A DNA stretch of 64,000 nt, taken from Chersky-840 sp050011815. Lineage in GTDB: Bacteria > Actinomycetota > Acidimicrobiia > Acidimicrobiales > UBA8190. The translations under genes were made by a program, and so were the position numbers. Shown in pieces: positions 56,868 through 64,000 of the stretch; the stretch's first letter is position 1, and each line of letters begins with the position of its first letter. The notes beneath the pieces are model-generated. The model was not told the DNA's origin and did not search any database. It worked only from the letters and a program-made list of their open reading frames with translations. Where the stretch lies: NCBI GenBank assembly GCA_050011815.1, contig JBEKIJ010000021.1:58835-122834 (forward strand), in the 5' to 3' direction.

Positions 56868-57350
56868 TCAGGCCCCCGCCTTCTTGGCGCCCGCCTTCTT
56901 CGCCCCCACCGCCTTGCCCGTCGACGTCTTGCCCGTCGACGTCTTGCCCGTCGACGTCTCGGTGGTGGCCTTCTTGGTGCTGGTCTTCTTGGGGCCGCTC
57001 TTCTTGGTGCTCGTCTTCTTGCTCTTCCCCGCGGGGCGATGCGTCGCCTCACGTCCCGCCGCCGAGGTCCGGGCCAGGATCACGGCCACCTTCTTGGCAA
57101 GATCGTCGACGTTGGTGAAACCGAGCTCCTTGAGCTGCTGTCGCACTTCGCCCCGCACCGTGTCGACGAGCGCCTCGGAGCGCTCCCGGCTCGCCTTCAC
57201 CAACGTCTCGACCCATTCCTGGGCGCGGTGGCGCTCGAGCTCCCCCGTCTTGATCAGCTCACGCACCAATTCCTCGGCGCGCGAACGAGTGATCTGGGTC
57301 AGCGCAGTAGCGGCGTCGACGTAGCGGCGCAGTCCATCGTTCTCGGTCAT
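56868..57350 (-). CDS. Phasin-like helical protein with lysine-rich C-terminal tail
   Basis: A 160-residue protein. The first 105 residues are helical (YVDAATALTQITRSRAEELV, then RHRAQEWVETLVKASRERSEAL), like the polyhydroxyalkanoate-granule phasin or related actinobacterial helical proteins. The C-terminus is a Lys/Ala/Thr-rich tail (KKTSTKKSGPKKTSTKKA and TSTGK repeats), reminiscent of histone-H1-like tails that bind nucleic acid. No PHA gene is adjacent. The gene is first after the HAD phosphatase and heads tlyA-nadK-recN. Confidence 0.75.
   Translation of the reverse strand: MTENDGLRRYVDAATALTQITRSRAEELVRELIKTGELERHRAQEWVETLVKASRERSEALVDTVRGEVRQQLKELGFTNVDDLAKKVAVILARTSAAGREATHRPAGKSKKTSTKKSGPKKTSTKKATTETSTGKTSTGKTSTGKAVGAKKAGAKKAGA
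56913..56957 (-). repeat. 15-bp tandem repeat, three copies
   Basis: Three 15-base units at 56913-56927, 56928-56942 and 56943-56957, encoding GKTST-type pentapeptides in the lysine-rich tail. A likely site of slippage and length variation between strains. Confidence 0.85.
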
Positions 57351-57407
57351 GGCGCCACGCTACGGCTCCTCCCGCAGGCCAGCAAGGGCCGGAAGCCTCT
57401 ATGCCGT

Positions 57408-58196
57408 TCAGTGCGCGCCACCCAGATGGTGTGTCACGAGCGACCCGAGGTCGGCGGCCTCCTCGTCGGGCTCGACCACCATCGGCTCCCGGGCGTCAGA
57501 GGTCACGCCCGTGCGGACCAGCGCGAAGGGGAGACCGAGGCGCCGGGCCAAGGCGCCGTCGGTCGAGGGACGGTCCCCCACCACGAGGACGGCATCGGGG
57601 GCACGCGATCGCAGCAGGGCCACCAGGGGGCCGTGGGGCTTTCCGGCCACTTCGGGCGTGGCCTGCGCGGCGGTGGCCACCGCCGCGAGGATCGCCCCCG
57701 AACCCGGGAGCAGGCGCTGCGGCGTGGGGTGGGTGGGGTCTTCGTTGGTGCCGATGAAGCGAGCGCCCAGCCGTATCGCCGTGGCGGCGGTGGCCAGGAG
57801 GTCGAAATCGAAGCGTCGGGTCCATCCCACCACGACGGCGTCGGCCGGCCCTTGCGCCACCACGGAGACCCCCCGGGCGGCGAGCGCCTCGAGCACGCCG
57901 CCGTCCGCACACACCACCGCACTCGACCCCGGCTCGAGCATCGACGCGGCGGCCTGAGCCGAGGTGACGATCTCGTCGGGACGGGCCTCGATCCCCGCCC
58001 TCGCCAGCCGCTGCTGGAACTCGGCGATCGTCGGTGACGCGTTGTTGGTGGCGAAGACGACTCCGTGACCTGCCTGGCGAAGCCGCGCCACGGCGTCGGC
58101 CGATCCCGGGATGGGTTGCTCGGCGAGCCACACCACCCCGTCGAGGTCGATGACCCAGGTCCCTGGCGCGTCGTCGGACCCCTGCATCGGTCTCAT
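57408..58196 (-). CDS. HAD-family (IIA) phosphatase, Rv1692-like
   Basis: A 262-residue haloacid-dehalogenase-type phosphatase. The DxD nucleophile is in VIDLDGVVWLAEQPI and later motifs include TNNASPT and VLVVGDRPSTDGALARRLGL. By context it corresponds to mycobacterial Rv1692, a glycerol-3-phosphate phosphatase. Start at ATG 58196; ATG 58187 is also possible. It is 57 bases before the phasin-like gene. Confidence 0.85.
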   Translation of the reverse strand: MRPMQGSDDAPGTWVIDLDGVVWLAEQPIPGSADAVARLRQAGHGVVFATNNASPTIAEFQQRLARAGIEARPDEIVTSAQAAASMLEPGSSAVVCADGGVLEALAARGVSVVAQGPADAVVVGWTRRFDFDLLATAATAIRLGARFIGTNEDPTHPTPQRLLPGSGAILAAVATAAQATPEVAGKPHGPLVALLRSRAPDAVLVVGDRPSTDGALARRLGLPFALVRTGVTSDAREPMVVEPDEEAADLGSLVTHHLGGAH

Positions 58197-58357
58197 GTTG
58201 GCAGATGGTGACGGGACCGACGGCGAGCCCCGGCGCTCGTCTGTCGACAGGCTCGGGACGCGTCGGGGCCGCAACGGTACAGTTCGACTTGTCGGGGACG
58301 CCGTGCCGAGACCTCGACACCAGTGGACCGACACGCCCGGAATACGCGGAGGTTTCC

Positions 58358-59608
58358 ATGCGCTACCTGCTCACCGACGACCGTCTCCCCGAGGCGTGGT
58401 TCAACGTCGTTCCCCACCTGCCCGAGCCGCTCCAGCCTCCGCTGCACCCTGGGACCCGGCAGCCGGTGGGGCCCGAGGACCTCGCCCCGCTGTTCCCCAT
58501 GGCGCTCATCGGCCAGGAAGTGAGCGCCGACCCGTGGATCGACATCCCGGGCGAGGTGCTCGACGTGCTGCGGTCGTGGCGGCCGACGCCGCTGGTGCGA
58601 GCCCGGCGTCTCGAGGAGGCGCTCCAGACACCGGCCCGGATCTACTACAAGGACGAGTCGGTGTCGCCGGCGGGATCGCACAAGCCCAACACGGCGGTGC
58701 CCCAAGCCTTCTACAACAAGGCCGAGGGCATGACACGCCTCGCCACCGAGACCGGTGCGGGCCAATGGGGCAGTGCCCTGGCCTTCGCGGCGGCGCGCTT
58801 CGATCTCGAGTGCAAGGTGTACATGGTGCGGGCCTCGTTCGAGCAGAAGCCCTACCGCCGGGTCATGATGGAGGTGTGGGGCGCGGACGTCGAACCCTCC
58901 CCCGTCGACGACCCCACGCACCCCGGCTCGCTCGGGACCGCCATCAGCGATGCCGTCCGTGACGCCGTCGGGCGTGAAGACACGCACTACTCGTTGGGGT
59001 CGGTGCTCAATCACGTGCTGCTGCACCAGACGGTGATCGGCCTCGAGGCCAAGGAGCAGCTGGCGCTGGCCGGCGAAGACCGTCCCGACATCATCATCGG
59101 GTCCTGTGGGGGTGGGTCGAACCTGGGGGGGATCGCACTGCCCTTCGTCCCCGACGCCGGTGTCGACCTTCTGGCCGTGGAGCCCTCGTCGTGCCCCACG
59201 CTGACCGAAGGCCGCTTCGAGTACGACTTCGGAGACACCGCCGGGATGACGCCGCTGCTGGCGATGTACACCCTCGGACACGATTTCGTGCCGCCCTCGA
59301 TCCATGCCGGGGGCCTGCGGTATCACGGCGACGCACCCATCATCTGCAACCTGGTCAAGAACGGCCGCATGCGCGCCGCCGCCTACCCCCAGGGCAAGGT
59401 GTTCGACGCCGCGGTGCAGTTCGCCCGGACCGAGGGCCCCATTCCCGCCCCGGAGACGGCGCACGCCATCCGGGCCGTGATCGACGAGGCCCTGGCGGCA
59501 CGCGAGGCGGGCACGGAGAAGGTCATCCTCTTCTCGTACTCGGGCCACGGCCTGCTCGACCTGGGTGCCTACGACGACTACCTGCACGGGCGCATGATCG
59601 AGGCATGA
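58358..59608 (+). CDS. TrpB2-type tryptophan synthase beta-like protein
   Basis: A 416-residue PLP enzyme. The PLP lysine is in SPAGSHKPNTAV (SHKPN) and the phosphate loop is IIIGSCGGGSNLGG. The length and the N-terminus (RYLLTDDRLPEAWFNVVPHL) identify the TrpB2 subfamily, which works without TrpA and condenses indole with serine, or uses phosphoserine in archaea. ATG 58358 has a GCGGAGG ribosome-binding site. It is divergent from the HAD gene and convergent with the radical-SAM gene. No other trp gene is adjacent. Confidence 0.9.
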   Translation: MRYLLTDDRLPEAWFNVVPHLPEPLQPPLHPGTRQPVGPEDLAPLFPMALIGQEVSADPWIDIPGEVLDVLRSWRPTPLVRARRLEEALQTPARIYYKDESVSPAGSHKPNTAVPQAFYNKAEGMTRLATETGAGQWGSALAFAAARFDLECKVYMVRASFEQKPYRRVMMEVWGADVEPSPVDDPTHPGSLGTAISDAVRDAVGREDTHYSLGSVLNHVLLHQTVIGLEAKEQLALAGEDRPDIIIGSCGGGSNLGGIALPFVPDAGVDLLAVEPSSCPTLTEGRFEYDFGDTAGMTPLLAMYTLGHDFVPPSIHAGGLRYHGDAPIICNLVKNGRMRAAAYPQGKVFDAAVQFARTEGPIPAPETAHAIRAVIDEALAAREAGTEKVILFSYSGHGLLDLGAYDDYLHGRMIEA

Positions 59609-59653
59609 ACGTCGACGATGGCTGCGGCCACCGCGGGGGGAGGTGTCGCTCCC

Positions 59654-60736
59654 TCAGGCCGGCGGGATGAGGGGCAGCTGTTCGGCCGATTCCGTGGCCG
59701 CATTCCCCATGGTGCTCGACGGCGGCGTGCTCCGCACCTCGGCAGCGCGCCCGGGGTGCCCGAAGGTGTCCGCCACGCTGCGGCGGCGTCTTTGTGGGTT
59801 CACCACGTCGTGGACGCGCCCCTCGATGACCTGCTGTTGCGCCGGTGAAAGGTAGGCCGAGCGAGCGTAGAGGCGGGCCAACTCCGGGTGCCGCTGCGGA
59901 TGGTGCTCTTTCGTGAACGCCAGAAAGTGCTCTTTCACCCCCCGGCGCAAGTGCAGGGCGATGGGGGTCACGAAGACGGCCCCGGCCTCGACGCAGGCGC
60001 TGGCGACCTCTTCGAGTTGCTGGGGGGAATCGGACCATCCCGGGATGATGGGGGCCATGAGCACCCCGGTCGGGATGCCGGCGTCGTTCAGCCGGCGCAC
60101 CGCCTCGACCCGGCGCCGGGGATGGGGGGTACCCGGCTCGGTGGCCTTCCACACCTCGTCGTCGAGAGTCCCGATGGACAGGTTGCAGTGCACGTCGGTG
60201 CGTTTTGACGCCGCCACCAAGAGGTCGAGGTCGCGCAAAATGAGCGTCGACTTGGTGAGGATCGAGAACGGGTTGCGGGCTTCGCCCAGCGCTTCGACGA
60301 TCCCCCCGGTGAGGTGGTAGCGACCTTCGGCGCGCTGGTAGGGATCGGTGTTGGTGCCCATGGCGATGTGGTCGCCGTGCCAGCGCGGTGAACGCAGCTC
60401 GGCGCGGACGCGCTCGACGGCGTTCACCTTCACCACCAGCTTGCGCTCGAAGTCCTCGCCGATGCCCAGTCCCAGATATTCGTGGGTGGGACGGGCGAAG
60501 CAGTAGGCGCAGGCGTGGCTGCACCCCCGGTAGGCGTTGATCGTGAAGCGAAAGGGCATGTGCGACGAGGCCGGAACCTCGTTGATCACCCGCCGGGCGT
60601 TGACGTGGAGGAACTCGAGGCCCCGGTACTCGCCGATGCCGACGTGGCGGTCGACGAGGGCCTCCTCGGCGAAGAGCATGGGCTGGCCGCCGTCGTCGTC
60701 GGCTCTGCGCCACCGGAACGCCACGGGGTCGCCCAC
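59654..60736 (-). CDS. Rv2578c-family radical SAM protein (SplB-like)
   Basis: A 360-residue radical SAM enzyme. The cluster motif is YRGCSHACAYCFARPTHEYL (CX3CX2C), followed by LGEARNPFSILTKSTLILRD and HCNLSIGTLDDEVWKATEP. The family includes mycobacterial Rv2578c, which is annotated as spore-photoproduct-lyase-like and, from memory, is part of the LexA regulon. GTG 60736 is 6 bases after a TATCAT -10, and a LexA-like box abuts that -10. The open frame upstream to 62311 is antisense to the next gene. Confidence 0.88.
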   Translation of the reverse strand: MGDPVAFRWRRADDDGGQPMLFAEEALVDRHVGIGEYRGLEFLHVNARRVINEVPASSHMPFRFTINAYRGCSHACAYCFARPTHEYLGLGIGEDFERKLVVKVNAVERVRAELRSPRWHGDHIAMGTNTDPYQRAEGRYHLTGGIVEALGEARNPFSILTKSTLILRDLDLLVAASKRTDVHCNLSIGTLDDEVWKATEPGTPHPRRRVEAVRRLNDAGIPTGVLMAPIIPGWSDSPQQLEEVASACVEAGAVFVTPIALHLRRGVKEHFLAFTKEHHPQRHPELARLYARSAYLSPAQQQVIEGRVHDVVNPQRRRRSVADTFGHPGRAAEVRSTPPSSTMGNAATESAEQLPLIPPA

Positions 60737-60742
60737 GGGGTG

Positions 60743-60748
60743 ATGATA
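60743..60748 (-). promoter_or_regulatory. -10 element TATCAT of the Rv2578c-like gene
   Basis: TATCAT on the minus strand, 6 bases before GTG 60736, a leaderless start. It directly follows the palindrome at 60749-60764, which occupies the spacer region. Confidence 0.5.
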
Positions 60749-60764
60749 TCGAACATACGTTCGT
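60749..60764. promoter_or_regulatory. LexA/SOS-like box
   Basis: TCGAAC-ATAC-GTTCGT: the CGAAC-N4-GTTCG core is perfect and only the last base differs from the TCGAAC-N4-GTTCGA consensus known from mycobacterial LexA. It abuts the -10 of the Rv2578c-like gene, an ideal repressor position. A similar palindrome at 37771-37784 is inside a coding region and was rejected. Confidence 0.6.
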
Positions 60765-60871
60765 ATCTCCACCGGGCTCGAACCCGTCGAGTTCCCAGGT
60801 ATTTCCCAGACTCTGACGTGGATTGGGTCTGACCTCGGGTTTAGGCTCTGGAGATCGACCCCCCCGAGCCG

Positions 60872-62581
60872 TTGCCGCCTGATGGTCCCGGTGATGTCGA
60901 GGCCACCGAGAGGCACCCCGACAAAGCCGTGACGCGCCGAGGGTTTTTGCGCGCCACCGGGGCGGGACTGGGGTTGGTGGCGTTCGGCGCCGGCGCGTGG
61001 GATCTCGGCGAGCAGGTCGGCCCCGGCCGGGGGTCGCGCTCGAGCCTCGGCCGTGACCCCGGTGGGGCGGCGCCGAGGACGCGGGCCGCCTCGCAGCGCA
61101 GCGACGCCGTCCGGACGGTCATGCTCGACAGCGGCGTGCCGGTGCCGTCGGCGGACTGGGTCGTCGCCGAGAACCAGGTGCCGGGGACCCTCGACTGGGT
61201 CATGGGTGCCCGGAGTCGCATCTACGGCTACAGCGACCACGTGAGCGCGGTGGCCGGGGACGTGGTGACCCTCTTCATCGACCCCCCCGCCACGGCCTAC
61301 CGCGTCGAGCTGTACCGCATGGGGTACTACCAAGGGCTCGGCGGTCGGCTCATGTGGACCTCGGCGACCCTGGCCGGCGGGGGGAGCCAACCGCCCCCCA
61401 CCGTGGCGCCGGGCACGAACATGGTCGAGTGCCAATGGCAACCCACGACCCGGGTCGCCATCGACGACTCGTGGCCCCCGGGGGCGTACCTCTTCAAGCT
61501 CACCAACGCCAGCGGCACGTCGGCCGGATACATCCCGCTGTGTGTGCGCGACGACACCAGCACCGCGGCGTTCGCCATCATGCACTCGGTCACCACCTGG
61601 CAGGCCTACAACGCGTACGGGGGGCGAAGCCTGTACGTCGGCCCCGGGACGGTGCGCATCGGCGAGACCGGGACCCTCAACCGCTCGCGGGTGGTGTCGT
61701 TCGACCGGCCCTATGACCAAAGGGGATGGGGAGCGCCGGACTTCACCGGCAACGAGTACCCCCTCATCTTCCTGGCCGAGCGCCTCGGGCTCGACGTCAC
61801 CTACTTCACCGACGTCGACCTCCACGAGCGCCCGGCGCGCCTGGCCGGGCATCGGTGCCTGTTCAGCCTGGGGCACGACGAATACTGGTCGAGCGCCATG
61901 CGCGACGGTGCCACCCAGGCCGTGGCGGGCGGGCTGAACATCGCCTTCTTGGGCGCCAACGCCGTCTACCGCCACATCCGCTTGGAGCCTTCGCCGCTGG
62001 GCCAGAACCGACACCAGGTGTGCTACAAGTCCGACCTCGCCAAAGAAGACCCCCTGTGGGGCGTGGACCCGGCCGAAGTGACCTCCAACTGGCCCGATGG
62101 CCCGGTGCCCCGACCCGAGCAGCAACTGGTGGGGTCGCAGTACGCGGATGTCGGGGCCGACGCCCCCATGGTGATCGCCGATGCCGGCTCGTGGGTCTTC
62201 GCGGGCACCGGGGTGGCGAGCGGCACGCACCTGCCCCACGTCATCGTGGGCGAGTACGACCACTACGAGCCGGGACTGGGGGGCCCCGCCGACGTGCGGA
62301 TCCTGGCCCACTCACCCATACCCAATCGCGGTCCGGGGAGTGTCTCGGACATGACCTACTACACCGCCCCCGGAGGTGGAGGCGTTCTCGCCACCGGGTC
62401 GGCGATGTTCGTATGCCGGTTGTCGAACGCGCCGCGCATCGACCCCAACATCATCTTCATGCCGATCCCGGGGGTCACGCCGGTGCTGTGGCGGATGATG
62501 GAGAACGTCTTCTCGGTGTTCGGCGCGGGCCCGGCATCGTCCACCCAGCCCTCGGTGGCGAATTGGCGCCAGTTCGCCTGA
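60872..62581 (+). CDS. Tat-exported N,N-dimethylformamidase-like protein
   Basis: About 569 residues. A twin-arginine signal (TRRGFLRATGAGLGLVAFG) near the N-terminus is followed by the DMFase large-subunit C-terminal-type domain (ENQVPGTLDWVMGARSRIYGYSDH, GHDEYWSSAMRDG, LPHVIVGEYDHYE). The DMFase family hydrolyses N,N-dimethylformamide with a mononuclear iron centre bound by Tyr/Glu; the small subunit is not encoded nearby. Start uncertain: TTG 60872 or GTG 60929, both before the signal. Substrate may be quite different from DMF. It converges on the last MFS gene. Confidence 0.75.
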   Translation: MPPDGPGDVEATERHPDKAVTRRGFLRATGAGLGLVAFGAGAWDLGEQVGPGRGSRSSLGRDPGGAAPRTRAASQRSDAVRTVMLDSGVPVPSADWVVAENQVPGTLDWVMGARSRIYGYSDHVSAVAGDVVTLFIDPPATAYRVELYRMGYYQGLGGRLMWTSATLAGGGSQPPPTVAPGTNMVECQWQPTTRVAIDDSWPPGAYLFKLTNASGTSAGYIPLCVRDDTSTAAFAIMHSVTTWQAYNAYGGRSLYVGPGTVRIGETGTLNRSRVVSFDRPYDQRGWGAPDFTGNEYPLIFLAERLGLDVTYFTDVDLHERPARLAGHRCLFSLGHDEYWSSAMRDGATQAVAGGLNIAFLGANAVYRHIRLEPSPLGQNRHQVCYKSDLAKEDPLWGVDPAEVTSNWPDGPVPRPEQQLVGSQYADVGADAPMVIADAGSWVFAGTGVASGTHLPHVIVGEYDHYEPGLGGPADVRILAHSPIPNRGPGSVSDMTYYTAPGGGGVLATGSAMFVCRLSNAPRIDPNIIFMPIPGVTPVLWRMMENVFSVFGAGPASSTQPSVANWRQFA

Positions 62582-62584
62582 CCG

Positions 62585-64000
62585 CTACCCCTCGGGGTTG
62601 ACCGCCACGGGGGAGGGTCCGGGAACCGCACCTTCGGGCCCGACCACGACGGGCACCGGGGGGCGCGCCGGGCGGGGGATGAACAACCCGGCCACCACCC
62701 CGCCCAGGGCGATCAGGGCCGCGAAGGTGAACCCCCGGGAGAACCCCGCCGTCAGCGCCACGGCGCGGTCGGGACCGGCGTGTCCGCCGGCGCGGAGCAG
62801 GGACTGGGTGCGATCCGAGGCGATGGTGGCGAGGGCCGCCAGTGCGATCGAGGCGCCGACCTGCCGGCTGGTGTTGAGCACCCCCGAGGCCAAGCCGGCC
62901 TGGGTGGGGGCCACGCCCGCGGTGGCGGCAAAGGCGAGCGGGGTGATGGCGAGACCCATGCCGAAGGTGGCGAGATCGGCTCCGCCGAACACCGATCCCC
63001 AGTAGGAGCCGGTGGGCCCGGCGTGCGACAGCCATTCCAGGCCCGTCGCGCTCATGAGCACCCCGACCACCAGAGGGAGCCGTGGCCCGTAGCGGGTCAC
63101 CAGGCGTGAGCTGATCTGGGCACCGATGGCGATGGCCGCGGTCTGGGGCAGGAATCCGAGACCCGTCACGAGCGGGGAGAACCGCAAGACGTCTTGGAGA
63201 TAGAGCGAGACGAAGAACCACATCGAGAACATGGCGCCCCCCGCGAACAGCATGGAGACGTTGGCGGCGCTGAGGCCTCGCGACAGGAACAGCCCGAAGG
63301 GCACGAGCGGGGCCCGAGCCACCTTCGATTCGATCAGCACGAACACGGCCAGGCACACGCCCGAGATCACGAGGGGCACGACGGTGGCGGTGGAGGACCA
63401 CGCGTGGGTGCTCGTGCCCGCCACGGCATAGACGAGGGCCACCAGCCCGCCCGTCACGGCGATGGCGCCGGGGATGTCGAGCGACGGGCGCTCGCCTTCG
63501 GCGCGGGTCTCCACCAGGACGACCCGGGCCGCCACCAGGGCGGCGGCGGCGATGGGAAGGTTGATGTAGAAGATCCACCGCCACGACAGCAGGTCGGTGA
63601 GGACGCCTCCCAGCAGCGCCCCCGAGGCGCCTCCCACCGCGGCCATCGCACTCCAGATCCCGAGGGCACGCGACCGTTCCGACGGTGTCCGGAAGGTCAT
63701 GGTGAGGATGGTCAAGGTGACCGGGGACAAGACCGCGGCGCCGAGTCCCTGCAGGGCGCGGGCCCCCACCAGCATGAACTGGTTCTGGGCGATGGCGCAC
63801 ACGAGGCTGGCGCCGGCGAAGAGGACGAGGCCGAGCATGAAGATGCGCCGGCGGCCGAAGAGGTCGGCGGCCCGGCCCCCGAGAAGCAAAAAGCCCCCGA
63901 AGCTGAGGGCATAGGCGTTGACCACCCACTGCAACCCCGACGTGGTGAAGCCGAGGTCGCGCTGCATCGAGGGAAGCGCGACATTCACGATCGACAGGTC
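62585..64000 (-). CDS. MFS transporter, DHA2 type, N-terminus cut by window edge
   Basis: At least 471 residues are visible, with about 13 membrane helices. GRAADLFGRRRIF (motif A) and LGIWSAMAAVGGASGALLGG (motif C) are of the drug:H+ antiporter-2 family. The sequence runs to the right edge as DLSIVNVALPSMQRDLGF, so the N-terminal residues are beyond the window. MNVALPS at 63988 is an internal methionine and not the start. It probably exports small molecules. It converges on the DMFase-like gene with 3 bases between the stops. Confidence 0.88.
   Translation of the reverse strand, partial: DLSIVNVALPSMQRDLGFTTSGLQWVVNAYALSFGGFLLLGGRAADLFGRRRIFMLGLVLFAGASLVCAIAQNQFMLVGARALQGLGAAVLSPVTLTILTMTFRTPSERSRALGIWSAMAAVGGASGALLGGVLTDLLSWRWIFYINLPIAAAALVAARVVLVETRAEGERPSLDIPGAIAVTGGLVALVYAVAGTSTHAWSSTATVVPLVISGVCLAVFVLIESKVARAPLVPFGLFLSRGLSAANVSMLFAGGAMFSMWFFVSLYLQDVLRFSPLVTGLGFLPQTAAIAIGAQISSRLVTRYGPRLPLVVGVLMSATGLEWLSHAGPTGSYWGSVFGGADLATFGMGLAITPLAFAATAGVAPTQAGLASGVLNTSRQVGASIALAALATIASDRTQSLLRAGGHAGPDRAVALTAGFSRGFTFAALIALGGVVAGLFIPRPARPPVPVVVGPEGAVPGPSPVAVNPEG

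Noticed and set aside
59654..62311. 885-residue minus-strand open frame across the DMFase-like gene
   Set aside because: Only the part below 60736 has the radical-SAM family; the rest is a high-GC antisense shadow of the plus-strand Tat-exported gene.

Overview
This 64-kb window is high-GC chromosomal DNA from an actinomycete, most likely class Acidimicrobiia (an inference from gene content, not a phylogeny). Gene order from about 42 to 58 kb follows a block I know from Mycobacterium (HAD phosphatase, tlyA, nadK, recN, pyrG, NUDIX, xerD, scpA, scpB, rluB, cmk, der). The mycobacterial outer-membrane gene of that block (mctB) is absent. Several genes have a TANNNT -10 element only 6-8 bases before the start codon, the leaderless arrangement common in Actinobacteria.

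Layout. 0-1 kb: a truncated XRE regulator and two small zinc-ribbon-type proteins. 1.3-7.5 kb: a flavin monooxygenase, then a minus-strand operon with a MerR regulator (Rv1830/ResR-like), a PD-(D/E)XK-like protein, gcvT, gcvPA and gcvPB, but no gcvH. 7.7-15.1 kb: gamma-carbonic anhydrase, a CHASE-PAS-GGDEF cyclase, a PQQ-type propeller, APS reductase, a cupin/alcohol dehydrogenase pair and a YdcF-like protein. 15.2-18.9 kb: a circularly permuted ATP-grasp protein and a fused alpha-E/transglutaminase, a predicted peptide-ligase system. 19-25 kb: an HtrA-like protease, a DksA-type protein, a sulfotransferase/glycosyltransferase pair and a membrane protein.

25.3-29.1 kb: a probable island remnant next to an intact tRNA-Pro(GGG). 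A 22-bp piece of the tRNA T-arm is repeated at the far end, and small membrane genes and a Kelch-type propeller lie between the copies. 29-33 kb: der, a PDZ-radical SAM protein and ispH. 33-41.6 kb: an accessory cell-surface block (acyltransferase, MFS exporter with a possible leader peptide, HD protein, GT2, YfhO-like protein). 41.5-48 kb: a tightly overlapping housekeeping operon (scpA-scpB-rluB-aroH-tyrA-aroA-cmk-plsC). 48-58 kb: trpS, then the divergent HAD-to-site-2-protease operon. 58-64 kb: TrpB2, an Rv2578c-type radical SAM gene with a LexA-like box, a Tat-exported dimethylformamidase-like protein and a truncated MFS gene.

No complete transposase, integrase, CRISPR array or rRNA was found. 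The strongest non-routine signals are the SOS-like box at 60749-60764, the tRNA-Pro island, two mutually exclusive hairpins in front of pyrG, and the fused alpha-E/transglutaminase.
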